A stretch of DNA of 64,000 nt from Firmicutes bacterium TM09-10 (GCA_003481005.1 QUKC01000001.1:1-64000), one strand, 5' to 3'. Counted from the stretch's first letter, positions 16,211 to 23,841 are shown. Numbers and translations are program-made. Notes: generated from the sequence alone by a model not told the origin.

Positions 16211-16239
16211 TTGACAGTAGACTGATTTTCTGATAAAAT
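16211..16239 (+). promoter_or_regulatory. Strong sigma-A-type promoter
   Basis: TTGACA (16211-16216), a 17-base spacer and TAAAAT (16234-16239) match consensus closely. It drives the leader peptide, attenuator, KTR gene and radical-SAM methylase gene. Confidence 0.85.
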
Positions 16240-16267
16240 AAAATTTATGTAAAAGGAGGCGGCGTTT

Positions 16268-16294
16268 ATGTTGCATAGCATGCGTATTAGATAA
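16268..16294 (+). CDS. Eight-residue leader peptide MLHSMRIR with a macrolide-arrest-like motif
   Basis: ATG 16268 follows AAAAGGAGG by about eight bases and ends at TAA 16292-16294. The peptide MLHSMRIR closely parallels the start of the ErmD leader (MTHSMRLR as I recall it), whose Arg-X-Arg motif makes ribosomes stall in the presence of macrolides. Downstream are two tandem terminators and then a 23S rRNA methylase-family gene. The layout is that of drug-induced transcription attenuation. The inducing drug is inferred from the motif, not shown. Confidence 0.75.
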   Translation: MLHSMRIR

Positions 16295-16515
16295 GCATTG
16301 AAAAAAAGGATTTTCCCATTTTCAACATGGGCTTTTTTGTCATGCTTATTTTGCGGATGCTATACAAAAAACTAACGACGTATAGATATAGTATAGACAT
16401 AGTGCAAGCTATGCCTTAGTTTTGTTGTACTGCTCTGTGCATTATAAATGCAGGTCAATGCTCATGTTGAGGATTGACCTGCATTTTTTTGTGTAAAAAG
16501 GACGAGTGAAATATA
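16295..16515 (+). promoter_or_regulatory. Attenuator: two tandem terminators after the leader peptide
   Basis: Terminator 1 is CCCAT/ATGGG (16315-16331) followed by CTTTTTT. Terminator 2 is ATGCAGGTCAAT (16448-16459)/ATTGACCTGCAT (16473-16484) followed by seven Ts. Bases in the leader ORF (ATAGCAT, ATAAGCAT) are complementary to ATGCTTAT and ATGCTAT at 16343-16365, enclosing terminator 1, so ribosome stalling on the leader could re-fold the RNA. Confidence 0.75.
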
Positions 16516-16701
16516 ATGCTTAAAAAATATTGGATAAAATGTCCGATTTGTAACGGAAAGACGAGAGTTCAAGTATTTCATAATACTGTATTAAAAGATT
16601 TTCCTCTTTTCTGCCCTAAATGCAAATTGACGCATATCATTGATGTAGAAAAATTAGAGATTGTAATCAAAAATACAGAAAAACAAACTTTTATTATTTA
16701 G
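16516..16701 (+). CDS. Cysteine-rich KTR-domain protein
   Basis: This 61-residue zinc-ribbon protein carries the diagnostic IKCPICNGKTRVQVF followed by FPLFCPKCKLTHIIDV (two CXXC pairs). KTR proteins are commonly found beside tet(M)/tet(W)-type genes in conjugative transposons; no function is established. It is the first full gene after the attenuator and 16 bases ahead of the methylase gene, so the two are co-transcribed. ATG 16516 is preceded by a weak GACGAG site. Confidence 0.8.
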   Translation: MLKKYWIKCPICNGKTRVQVFHNTVLKDFPLFCPKCKLTHIIDVEKLEIVIKNTEKQTFII

Positions 16702-16717
16702 AAGAAAGGATATAAAA

Positions 16718-17704
16718 ATGAAACGTTTACCTAAATATACGCCTGCGGAAGTACGGAATGATCCATACGGATTTACTTACAAAGAAATGTCGGAAGTTAT
16801 TGGCGAGAATGAAGCAAAAGCCTTATATGAAGAATTATATAAGCAATTACCACGCAAAAAAAATCTATCAATGTTGGTAAAAAATATTTGCAAAAGCAGT
16901 GATACTGAAAAGTATGTTTACGAACTGAAAGACAACAAATACATTGAAACGGTTTTTATCAAGCGGCGAGATGGTGGAACTGTTTGCGTGAGCACACAAG
17001 TCGGTTGTCCTGTTGGTTGTATTTTTTGTGAGTCCGGGCGAAATGGCTTTGTTCGTAATCTAACATCGTCAGAAATCGTACAACAGATTATATTGTTGCG
17101 TCGAAAAGTAAACCGTATCGTTTTTATGGGTATGGGAGAGCCTTTATTCAATTATGACAACTTGATAAAAGCAATCCATATTCTCCGAGATAGATATGGG
17201 CTCAACTTTCCAACCGACGGCATTACCATATCAACAGTTGGTCCGGTCGATCAATTAAAAAAATTGCGCGAGGAACATCTTAAAATTCAGTTGACAATAT
17301 CTTTACACGCAGCAACACAATCTGCAAGAAATCGTATTATTCCTCACATGCGCATATATGCTATTGAAGATGTTGTTAAGCAAGCCTTATCCTATTCTGA
17401 AAGGCATAATCGCAAAATTGTCTTTGCGTATTTGCTTTTACCGGGTATAAATGACCGGCCCTCAGATGTAAGACAACTTGCAAAATGGTTTCGGGGCAAA
17501 AAAGTTATGATTAACGTGTTACAATACAACCCAACAAGCAATTCAAGAATTAAAGCACCACAGAAACGGGAAATAGTTGCATTCAAACATCAATTAGAGC
17601 AAGCAGGACTTGAAGTTACTATGAGAGTTTCTCATGGCAGAGAGATTAACGCGGCTTGTGGACAGTTAGCTAACACATATAATAAATTCAAAAAAAATGA
17701 TTAA
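16718..17704 (+). CDS. RlmN/Cfr-family radical-SAM 23S rRNA adenine methyltransferase-like protein
   Basis: RlmN methylates C2 and Cfr C8 of A2503 in 23S rRNA; Cfr gives resistance to phenicols, lincosamides, oxazolidinones, pleuromutilins and streptogramin A. The [4Fe-4S] motif is CPVGCIFC (about residues 95-102), followed by FMGMGEPLFNYDNL. The mono-methylated catalytic Cys is in REINAACGQLANTYN (about 311-325). At 328 residues it is shorter than usual RlmN or Cfr (about 345-380). LLLPGINDRP and LQYNPTSNSRIKAP resemble Cfr more than typical RlmN (from memory). The plasmid-like context, KTR neighbour and drug-type leader favour a resistance role, but specificity is unproven. Confidence 0.8.
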   Translation: MKRLPKYTPAEVRNDPYGFTYKEMSEVIGENEAKALYEELYKQLPRKKNLSMLVKNICKSSDTEKYVYELKDNKYIETVFIKRRDGGTVCVSTQVGCPVGCIFCESGRNGFVRNLTSSEIVQQIILLRRKVNRIVFMGMGEPLFNYDNLIKAIHILRDRYGLNFPTDGITISTVGPVDQLKKLREEHLKIQLTISLHAATQSARNRIIPHMRIYAIEDVVKQALSYSERHNRKIVFAYLLLPGINDRPSDVRQLAKWFRGKKVMINVLQYNPTSNSRIKAPQKREIVAFKHQLEQAGLEVTMRVSHGREINAACGQLANTYNKFKKND

Positions 17705-17728
17705 AAGTGCCAGACGCATAGACGCAGA

Positions 17729-17776
17729 GCCGATAACGCATTAGGTCAAAAAACCTATGTGTTATCGGCTTTTTTA
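17729..17776 (+). terminator. Terminator of the methylase operon
   Basis: A long stem of GCCGATAAC plus CAT/AGG (17729-17745) against CCTATGTGTTATCGGC (17754-17769) is followed by TTTTTTATTT. Confidence 0.9.
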
Positions 17777-17857
17777 TTTAATATTGCGCAAAAGCCGCTG
17801 TTCCCTATTATAGAATGGATTGCGGGTAGTGTATTAAAGTCGCCCTTTTTTAAGGAT

Positions 17858-17885
17858 ACGGCGGTATCGGGGAGGTATCGCCGTG
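17858..17885 (+). promoter_or_regulatory. Hairpin presenting the Shine-Dalgarno of the second 35-codon ORF
   Basis: ACGGCGGTA (17858-17866) pairs with TATCGCCGT (17876-17884) with one G-U. The loop TCGGGGAGG carries the ribosome binding site and the GTG start (17883-17885) lies at the stem foot. It is the same design as 93-123, although the flanking sequence is different. Confidence 0.65.
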
Positions 17886-17990
17886 TCCATTTTTATTTAC
17901 TGTAACCCGCCTAATGCTTTGCGGTCAAAAAAAGCTATGCTCCGCAAGCGGGATATTCCGGCTATGAATGTGAACTGTCAATACATTTAG
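17883..17990 (+). CDS. 35-residue GTG-initiated leader ORF, counterpart of 121-228
   Basis: It begins at GTG 17883 and stops at TAG 17988-17990, exactly 35 codons like its counterpart. The product is basic and contains SKKAMLRKR. No family is recognised. It sits immediately before a perfect 12-bp terminator (18011-18039) and then a sigma factor gene, so translation of this ORF may control read-through into the sigma gene (inference). Confidence 0.45.
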   Translation: MSIFIYCNPPNALRSKKAMLRKRDIPAMNVNCQYI

Positions 17991-18010
17991 CTACTGCTTA
18001 CATTTCCTTT

Positions 18011-18056
18011 GCGCCCGTCCGCGTCTTGCGGACGGGCGCATTTTGCTTTTTTCAAC
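18011..18056 (+). terminator. Perfect GC-rich terminator between leader ORF and sigma gene
   Basis: GCGCCCGTCCGC (18011-18022) pairs perfectly with GCGGACGGGCGC (18028-18039), five-base loop, followed by ATTTTGCTTTTTT. Because the next gene in the same direction starts at 18174 without an obvious promoter in between, it may act as an attenuator. Confidence 0.85.
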
Positions 18057-18173
18057 TTTTTTCTGAAAAGCGCACTCAAGAGCCATCTCCCGAACGGGTA
18101 CGGAGCGAAAGGGGCAGAGAGGACAAGCCCTTAACTCCCGTCCTCTACTCCACGCGGGAAGGAGGTGAACTCT

Positions 18174-18611
18174 ATGGAGCTATCTTCTTCCGACAAGGAA
18201 AGAATACAACATCAGTACGACGCATTAGCAAAGAAAACTTTGGTCGGCGAAGCGAAAAGCCACCGCCGCACTCTTGCGAAACGCGCAGCACGCGAAGTTA
18301 CTTTTTCGGATTTGAGCGAAAGCGAACTCGCGCAGCTTTTCACAACGGACGAATACGAAAGCGATTATTTCCGTTTTCAAGTGTCCGGCTTTGATGTACT
18401 CGTCAAAAATGAACTGCTTGCCGAAGCCCTTAACGCTTTGCCCGAAAGGAAACGCGACATTATCCTTTTGTCCTACTTCTTGGATATGAGCGACGCGGAA
18501 ATTGGCGAACTGCTGAATGTTGTACGCACGACGGTTTTCCGGCACAGGAAATCCGCGCTTGCGAAAATCAAACAGTATTTGGAGGGAAAAGCAGATGATG
18601 AATACCGTTAG
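18174..18611 (+). CDS. Sigma-70 family RNA polymerase sigma factor (Tn916 Orf7-like)
   Basis: This 145-residue sigma-like protein matches the regulators located between the accessory gene and the recombinase in Tn916/Tn1549-type elements. The N-terminal half includes KTLVGEAKSHRRTLAKRA and an acidic FSDLSESELAQLFTTDEYES segment. The C-terminal region 4 is clear: LPERKRDIILLSYFLDMSDA, EIGELLNVVRTTVFRHRKSA. ATG 18174 with GGAGG eight bases upstream is preferred over GTG 18165. Its end overlaps the next gene's start (18595). Confidence 0.85.
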   Translation: MELSSSDKERIQHQYDALAKKTLVGEAKSHRRTLAKRAAREVTFSDLSESELAQLFTTDEYESDYFRFQVSGFDVLVKNELLAEALNALPERKRDIILLSYFLDMSDAEIGELLNVVRTTVFRHRKSALAKIKQYLEGKADDEYR

Positions 18612-18837
18612 GAAGTCTGAAAATCTGTTGCCGTTCCCTGTCATTTCCGCAGCGGCAAACGGCGACACAACCGCCATGTGCGCGATCTTGAAGCACTACG
18701 AGGGTTACATAGCGAAACTTTGTACCCGCACGCTGAAAGACGACGCGGGCAATACCTATTCCTATGTGGACGAGGAAATGCGTAACAGGCTGCAAGTGCG
18801 CCTTATTACCCGCACCCTTGCTTTTCATGTAGGATAA
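18595..18837 (+). CDS. Small helix-turn-helix protein (Tn916 Orf8-like)
   Basis: This 80-residue protein overlaps the sigma gene by 17 bases, the typical orf7-orf8 pairing of Tn916-like elements. It carries the family pattern FPVISAAANGDTTAMCAIL, KHYEGYIAKLCTRTL, then YVDEEMRNRLQVRLITRTLA, the form of a short sigma region 2-like helical domain. GGAGGG lies ahead of the ATG pair at 18595/18598. Orf7 and Orf8 probably act together as a split sigma factor (inference). Confidence 0.8.
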   Translation: MMNTVRKSENLLPFPVISAAANGDTTAMCAILKHYEGYIAKLCTRTLKDDAGNTYSYVDEEMRNRLQVRLITRTLAFHVG

Positions 18838-19295
18838 TCTTTTAGCCCATGCGGGGAGCGTGTCCCCTTTCCACGCTTCCCGTTATGGGCTATTTGTCGT
18901 TCCGCAAAAGCATATCCGCTGTTGATGTGCTTTTGCAGGCCGACAAAGCCTATTGTTCTTTGACAAAGAAAGCGGCCTTTGGTGCGCAGCATAACAGGCA
19001 AACGGGTACATTCCGTCTGTACCGAGCCAGTCGGCGGGTACGCCATGACAGCTTTTCCCCATAGGGGAAAAGCCGAGCGAGAACTACCGCGCCGTAAAAC
19101 AGGTTTAGCAGCTTGTGGGCGACGACATACAAGGCGGCACAATGATACTCCCGCGTTGAACACCCTCAAAGTATTGCGCGGCGCACCCATAAGCATGGGC
19201 CGGGGTGAAACTCCCGTGAGGTTGCAGCTAACAACCGCCCGTTTTTGCCTTTTGACGAATATAGTTTATCCATACAGGAAAAGGAGGTTTTTCTA
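18838..19295 (+). other. 458-base non-coding stretch rich in hairpins, possible structured RNA
   Basis: No gene is supported. The stretch between the Orf8-like gene and tnpW contains several stems in order: GCAAAAGCA/TGCTTTTGC near 18905-18937, GGTACA/TGTACC near 19005-19022, a perfect GCTTTTCCCC-ATA-GGGGAAAAGC at about 19050-19072, and GGTTG/CAACC near 19219-19236. The length and stem density suggest either a structured RNA or recombinase/regulator binding sites. I cannot assign it to a known RNA family. Confidence 0.4.
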
Positions 19296-19469
19296 ATGGA
19301 TAAAAAACAGACAATTACAACCGAACGCAAAATAGGGAAAATCACCTATCTTGTTCAAGCGTTGCCGAGTGAAAAGGCAACCGATACAATCCATAAAAAG
19401 ATTGAGAAACTCATTGTAAAGGATTTGCAGAAAAAGCCCGGAAATCCGGGATTTTTAGCGTCCGAGTAG
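19296..19469 (+). CDS. TnpW-family transposon-encoded small protein
   Basis: This 57-residue protein has the TnpW pattern TTERKIGKITYLVQALPSEK followed by ATDTIHKKIEKLIVKD. AAGGAGG precedes ATG 19296. It lies 77 bases upstream of the large serine recombinase, the standard location. Its role is unknown; small size and linkage suggest an accessory to excision or integration (inference). Confidence 0.8.
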   Translation: MDKKQTITTERKIGKITYLVQALPSEKATDTIHKKIEKLIVKDLQKKPGNPGFLASE

Positions 19470-19546
19470 TGCATTAGGCGGCGGGATATGGTATAATGAT
19501 AGCAACACATTATACCTGTTTATTCGGCTGTCGGAAAGGAGGACTA

Positions 19547-21220
19547 ATGTTACAGTCGAATAAAATCACCGCCCTTTACTGCCGTTTAAGTCAAGAGGAT
19601 ATGCAAGCCGGAGAAAGCGGAAGCATACAGCACCAAAAAATGATACTTCAACGCTATGCGGACGAACACCATTTTTTGAACACAAAGTTTTTTGTGGACG
19701 ACGGATTTTCCGGCGTGAGTTTTGAGCGCGAGGGGCTGCAAGCGATGTTGCAGGAAGTGGAAGCCGGACGAGTGGCGACGGTCATTACCAAAGACCTTTC
19801 CCGTCTTGGCAGAAACTATCTGAAAACGGGCGAACTCATAGAGATTGTATTTCCCGAAAACGGAGTACGCTATATCGCGATCAACGACGGAGTTGACACA
19901 GCGCGGGAGGATAACGAGTTTACCCCCTTGCGGAACTGGTTTAACGAGTTTTACGCCCGCGACACAAGCAAGAAAATCCGCGCAGTTAAACAGGCACAGG
20001 CGCAAAAAGGCGAGCGCGTCAACGGGGAATATCCATACGGCTATATCCCAGACCCGAACAACCGCCACCACCTTATACCCGACCCGGAAACCGCGCCGAT
20101 TGTCAAACAGGTTTTCGCTATGTTTGTTAGCGGCGTGCGTATGTGCGAAATCCAAAAATGGCTTGCGGAAAACAAAGTCTTGACGATTGGAGCGTTGCGC
20201 TATCAGCGTACAGGACAGGCGCGGTATCAGCGGGCAATGATCGCCCCCTATACTTGGCCGGACAAAACGCTCTATGACATATTAGCAAGGCAGGAATATT
20301 TAGGGCATACCATAACCGCGAAAACTCACAAGGTATCCTACAAGTCGAAAAAGACCCGGAAGAACGAAGAAGAACAACGCTATTTCTTCCCAAACACCCA
20401 TGAGCCGCTTGTTGACGAGGAAACCTTTGAACTTGCGCAAAAGCGGATTGCTACCCGCCACCGCCCGACAAAAGCAGCGGAGATTGATATTTTTTCCGGC
20501 TTGCTGTTTTGCGCTGGTTGCAGACATAAGATGTATTACCAACAGGGCGTAAATATCGAGCCGCGCAAGTTTTCCTATTCTTGCGGCGCATGGCGCAACA
20601 GGGCAAGGACAGGCAGCGAGTGTACCTCTCATTATATCCGCAAAAACGTACTTCTTGATTTAGTGCTGGAAGATATGCGGCGGGTTTTGCGGTATGTTAA
20701 GGAACACGAACAGGACTTTATCTGTAAAGCTACCGAGTACGGCGACATGGAAGCGAGAAAGGCATTAGCGCAGCAGCAAAAGGAACTTTTCAAAGCACAG
20801 GCGCGTATGACCGAACTTGACACGCTTTTCCGCAAGCTGTATGAGGACAACGCATTAGGCAGACTGACAGATGAACGGTTTGTGTTTCTAACTTCCGGCT
20901 ATGAGGACGAAAAGAAATCCCTTGCCGCAAGGATAGACGAGTTACAACAGCAGATCGCAACCGTTACCGAGCGAAAAAGGGATATATCAAGGTTTATTCA
21001 GATTGTCGGGAAATACAGCGACATACAGGAATTGACCTATGAAAACGTCCATGAGTTTATCGACCGTATTTTGATACATGAATTAGACCGGGAAACCAAC
21101 ACCCGGAAAATCGAAATCCATTATAGCTTTGTCGGACAGGTTGATACCGAGCAGGAGCCGACGCAAGTTGTCAACCATGACCGCCGCAACATGGTAGATG
21201 TAAAAAGTATCGCTATCTAA
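19547..21220 (+). CDS. Large serine recombinase (TnpX/TndX family)
   Basis: This 557-residue site-specific recombinase excises and integrates the element. The catalytic domain holds LYCRLSQEDMQAGESGSIQH with the nucleophile Ser in the GES/GSI region, VDDGFSGVSFEREGLQAML, and VITKDLSRLGRNYLKTGELI. A recombinase domain (GEYPYGYIPDPNNRHHL) follows, then a zinc ribbon (GLLFCAGCRHKMYY ... SYSCGAWRNRARTGSECTSH), and a C-terminal coiled coil. ATG 19547 follows AAAGGAGG and is preferred to the earlier start at 19496. The gene ends six bases before another recombinase gene is interrupted, marking the element's right end. Confidence 0.93.
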   Translation: MLQSNKITALYCRLSQEDMQAGESGSIQHQKMILQRYADEHHFLNTKFFVDDGFSGVSFEREGLQAMLQEVEAGRVATVITKDLSRLGRNYLKTGELIEIVFPENGVRYIAINDGVDTAREDNEFTPLRNWFNEFYARDTSKKIRAVKQAQAQKGERVNGEYPYGYIPDPNNRHHLIPDPETAPIVKQVFAMFVSGVRMCEIQKWLAENKVLTIGALRYQRTGQARYQRAMIAPYTWPDKTLYDILARQEYLGHTITAKTHKVSYKSKKTRKNEEEQRYFFPNTHEPLVDEETFELAQKRIATRHRPTKAAEIDIFSGLLFCAGCRHKMYYQQGVNIEPRKFSYSCGAWRNRARTGSECTSHYIRKNVLLDLVLEDMRRVLRYVKEHEQDFICKATEYGDMEARKALAQQQKELFKAQARMTELDTLFRKLYEDNALGRLTDERFVFLTSGYEDEKKSLAARIDELQQQIATVTERKRDISRFIQIVGKYSDIQELTYENVHEFIDRILIHELDRETNTRKIEIHYSFVGQVDTEQEPTQVVNHDRRNMVDVKSIAI

Positions 21221-21230
21221 CCCCAGCAAA
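21221..21230. other. Right attachment junction (attR) of the serine-recombinase element
   Basis: The sequence right of about 21226 reads, on the minus strand, as recombinase coding up to GYSGTNF. To the left it is the tail of the integrated element. The target was thus the conserved catalytic-domain segment encoding GYSGTNFE. The exact core dinucleotide cannot be read without the left junction, which lies outside the window. Confidence 0.65.
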
Positions 21231-21419
21231 ATTTGTACCAGAATAACCATCGTCCACATACGTTTTTGCTATGTGCCATCCCTGCTTTTTCACATAATCC
21301 GTGAGGATGGATTTCTGTGTCGCAATGCTCGCACTCTCGTTATCCGTACCATCGTCTTTAGATAAGCGGCAATAAATGCCGACTAAATAGATTTTCTTTT
21401 CTTCTTTGATTCCTGCCAT
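21227..21419 (-). pseudogene. 5' fragment of a second large serine recombinase gene, cut by integration
   Basis: Coding starts at ATG 21419 (GGAGG nine bases upstream) with KKIYLVGIYCRLSKDDGTDN, then ESASIATQKSILTDYVKKQG and YVDDGYSGTNF, the first 64 residues of a resolvase catalytic domain. After GTNF the native ERPGF continuation is replaced by AGVR-stop, which comes from the neighbouring element. The remaining about 450 codons should lie beyond the other end of the inserted element and are not in the window. The MobV element to the right has therefore lost its own recombinase. Confidence 0.85.
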
Positions 21420-21473
21420 ACTGTAAAACCTCCGTATCTGTCCTATCTGTTTTCATGTCCCATTGCGTACATT

Positions 21474-21737
21474 CTAAGCGGACAGCCCCTCATTGTCGAA
21501 GGTGTCGCCCTCGGCAATCTTCTTCCGAATATCCTCGGAGATAATCGGGACAAACGCTTCTGTAACGGTCTGTGTGCCGACATATTCACGGCTGATTATC
21601 ATCTGCACTGGTGCTTTTGGCACGATACGCTTTCTCTTTTTATCTGCTTTCTTATCCTCGCCCATACTTAAATCTTCCTTTCCAGACAGGGCAGGGAAGA
21701 GTTTGGAAATGTCCCCGCCCTGCCAATCAGATACCAT
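21474..21737 (-). CDS. Hypothetical protein of the MobV element (87 aa)
   Basis: Not a family with known function. The N-terminal 45 residues are polar with a lysine-rich stretch (GEDKKADKKRKRIVPK). The C-terminal half (APVQMIISREYVGTQTVTEA, FVPIISEDIRKKIAEGD) is predicted alpha/beta. Its ATG overlaps the stop of the YdbC-like gene (TAATG at 21737), so it is co-translated. In related elements such proteins lie just upstream of the recombinase, as here. Confidence 0.6.
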   Translation of the reverse strand: MVSDWQGGDISKLFPALSGKEDLSMGEDKKADKKRKRIVPKAPVQMIISREYVGTQTVTEAFVPIISEDIRKKIAEGDTFDNEGLSA

Positions 21738-21967
21738 TAATCCTCGCTGTTTAATTCTTTCTGTAATGCTTTAAGGAGTGCCGCCGCTTCATCAGCGTTC
21801 AGCGTGATTCCCTTGCCGCACTTTTCACGGTTCGGGGAAAAGCTGCGGATGTCATACTTCGGCTCTTTCCCATTCCATGAAATGAGATTGATTTCCTTTG
21901 TGTAGCCACTGTCGCCCGTAGACAATACTGCGATTTCCTTTACGATTTCATACTGGATTTCTCTCAT
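21737..21967 (-). CDS. YdbC/PC4-like single-stranded DNA-binding protein
   Basis: This 76-residue protein fits the YdbC (PC4-like) family of small ssDNA-binding proteins. Key segments are MREIQYEIVKEIAVLSTGDS, GYTKEINLISWNGKEPKYDI and RSFSPNREKCGKGITLNADE, followed by an amphipathic helix AAALLKALQKEL that usually forms the dimer. It may coat single-stranded intermediates during replication or transfer. It is downstream of parB and coupled to the next gene. Confidence 0.8.
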   Translation of the reverse strand: MREIQYEIVKEIAVLSTGDSGYTKEINLISWNGKEPKYDIRSFSPNREKCGKGITLNADEAAALLKALQKELNSED

Positions 21968-22012
21968 TCTCCATACCTCAACTCTCTGTATTTACTTCCC
22001 GAAAAAAGAAGA

Positions 22013-22867
22013 TTAGCGGCTGTCACGGTTGCGTTTCCTCTGCAACTCACGCTCCAAAAGTTTGATGATGGTTTCCTCCATCTGCTTCGGCGTTGTGTTC
22101 TTCGGAAAGTATTTTTTCAGCTTGCTTGTGTTGATTTTCAAGGTTTCTTTCTGGTTGCCCTTTTCCTCCGTCATAATCGCAAATATCGTATCCATGTCAA
22201 GCCGCCCGCTCTGGCTTAACTGTTTCATCCGCTGTGCCTGTGAGAGTGAGGGCGTTGCTTCTTCGCTCTCCATCGTGGCAAAGAGGTTTTCCTGCTCGTC
22301 TTTCTTCAAGAAGGACAGTTCCACCGCAGGCGTGAGGGCGATTTTCCCCTCGTCCACCATCTGCAAAATCGGCGGTATCAGTTCCGTCAGGCGGATAAAA
22401 CGCTGCACGGTCATCCTGCCCACGCCGAAGCCCTGTGCCACCTTGTCGTCCGTCCGCAACTTCGTCACAACTTGTGACGAGGTTAAGTCTGTGCGGAAAC
22501 CCTGCCGCTTCATGGCTTCGGATTTCATCTTGTAAGCAAACGCCCGCTCCGATGGCAGGATATTCTCACGCTGCAAATTGCTGTCTACAAGGGTGATGAT
22601 GGCTCGGTCACGGTCTAAGGGCAGGACAAACGCAGGCACGGTATTTATCCCTGCAAGTTCAGAAGCACGGACACGCCGCTGTCCTGCAATCACTTCATAA
22701 CCGTCCCCGTCCTCTTTCGGGCGTGTGATTATCGGCGTGACAATGCCAAATTCCTTGATGCTTTCCGCTAACTCTGACAGTGTTTCATCTTCTGCCACAT
22801 GAAACGGATTGTCGGGGAACGGGTACAAGTCTTTGGTCTTTAACACCTTAAAATCCTGTTTCTTCAT
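22013..22867 (-). CDS. ParB/RepB/Spo0J-family partition protein
   Basis: This 284-residue ParB-type protein starts with KTKDLYPFPDNPFHVAEDET. The CTP-binding and clamp motifs are GIVTPIITRPKEDGDGYEVI, AGQRRVRASELAGI and NLQRENILPSERAFAYKMK. The helix-turn-helix is RTDDKVAQGFGVGRMTVQRF. No ParA is encoded nearby, so its role may be in copy control or transfer rather than canonical partition (inference). It is separated from the downstream YdbC-like gene by 45 bases and begins 8 bases after the mobV stop. Confidence 0.88.
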   Translation of the reverse strand: MKKQDFKVLKTKDLYPFPDNPFHVAEDETLSELAESIKEFGIVTPIITRPKEDGDGYEVIAGQRRVRASELAGINTVPAFVLPLDRDRAIITLVDSNLQRENILPSERAFAYKMKSEAMKRQGFRTDLTSSQVVTKLRTDDKVAQGFGVGRMTVQRFIRLTELIPPILQMVDEGKIALTPAVELSFLKKDEQENLFATMESEEATPSLSQAQRMKQLSQSGRLDMDTIFAIMTEEKGNQKETLKINTSKLKKYFPKNTTPKQMEETIIKLLERELQRKRNRDSR

Positions 22868-22875
22868 TCACATAT

Positions 22876-23841
22876 CTACCTTTCTTTCGCTCTGCTTCTA
22901 TGATTTTTCTGCAATTCTTCCAACACTTCGGGCGGTATTTTTGACAGCAGCCGCCCCATCTGCTCGTTGGTTCTCTGCAATTCAAATATCTTCTGATTCG
23001 CTTTCTGCACCTTTAGTTCCTGCTCGTACTTTTCATCACGCATACGCCCCGCATAGTCTGATTCCTGCCCAATTCTCTCTTTCAAACTGTCGATATACGC
23101 CTGCTGTTTCCCGATTTCCTTAGAGAATTTCTCCACGTCTGGCAGCCATGCAGAGAGTAAATCTAACGCTTTATCCCTTTTCTTCCCTGCGTTAAAGGCG
23201 TTGATGTCGGATAGGGCAGACACGATTTCTTCATACTGTTTATCAAGCCTGCCGCCTAATTTATAGAGCCATGTGGGGACGTGTTTCCGCTTGGTTTCCA
23301 TTGAGGACTGCCCCCGTTCAAGCTGATTCCACCGTGAGGACATCCGCTCATGGTAGGCGGTCTGCCACTCGGATAATGATTTCTGGTTGCCTAAGATAGC
23401 TTTCGCTGACAGCTTATTGTCTGGCGTAATCGGCACAAAGCAGAGGTGCATATGGGGCGTTCTCTCGTCCATATGGACGACAGCGGAGAGGATATTCTGC
23501 TTTCCAACACGCTCCGAAATGAAGTCAAGAGCCGTCTGGAAATACGCTTTTTGTTCTTCGGGCGGTAACTGGTTCATAAATTCTGGTGAAGCTGTGATGA
23601 GCGTTTCCACCATCATCACGCTGTCTTTCCTTGTCCTGCACCCCGCTTCGGCTACCATGCGGTTAATCTCTTTCTTGTAGGTGTACTTTGGTGGTGCTAT
23701 GAGATGGTAATTGTTTTTAGAGCGTTCCATATCTATATCTGGGTTGCTTTTGTAGGCTTCTTTCTTCCGCTCGTTGTGGCGTTCACAAGCCGCAACGCCG
23801 CCCGCTTTTCGTTTCTGGAAACGCAGGATTGCATAAGGCAT
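22876..23841 (-). CDS. MobV-family relaxase (Pre/Mob plasmid recombination protein)
   Basis: This 321-residue MobV relaxase nicks at its oriT (RSA-type site). The N-terminus MPYAILRFQKRKAGGVAACE is diagnostic, followed by ERSKNNYHLIAPPKYTYKKE. The metal-binding block is VVHMDERTPHMHLCFVPI near residues 118-135. The C-terminal third is coiled coil. ATG 23841 with GGAGG upstream is chosen; the open frame extends further left into the repeat region but has no plausible start. The upstream repeats (23882-24426) may include its oriT. Confidence 0.9.
   Translation of the reverse strand: MPYAILRFQKRKAGGVAACERHNERKKEAYKSNPDIDMERSKNNYHLIAPPKYTYKKEINRMVAEAGCRTRKDSVMMVETLITASPEFMNQLPPEEQKAYFQTALDFISERVGKQNILSAVVHMDERTPHMHLCFVPITPDNKLSAKAILGNQKSLSEWQTAYHERMSSRWNQLERGQSSMETKRKHVPTWLYKLGGRLDKQYEEIVSALSDINAFNAGKKRDKALDLLSAWLPDVEKFSKEIGKQQAYIDSLKERIGQESDYAGRMRDEKYEQELKVQKANQKIFELQRTNEQMGRLLSKIPPEVLEELQKNHRSRAKER

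Noticed and set aside
16718..17704. Simple housekeeping rlmN
   Set aside because: It is not excluded by motifs, but the short length, mobile context, KTR neighbour and ErmD-like leader make a resistance-type role more likely; specificity left open.
18849..19296. Small coding genes in the 18.8-19.3 kb gap
   Set aside because: Several open frames exist on both strands but none has a ribosome site or familiar motif; the region looks non-coding.
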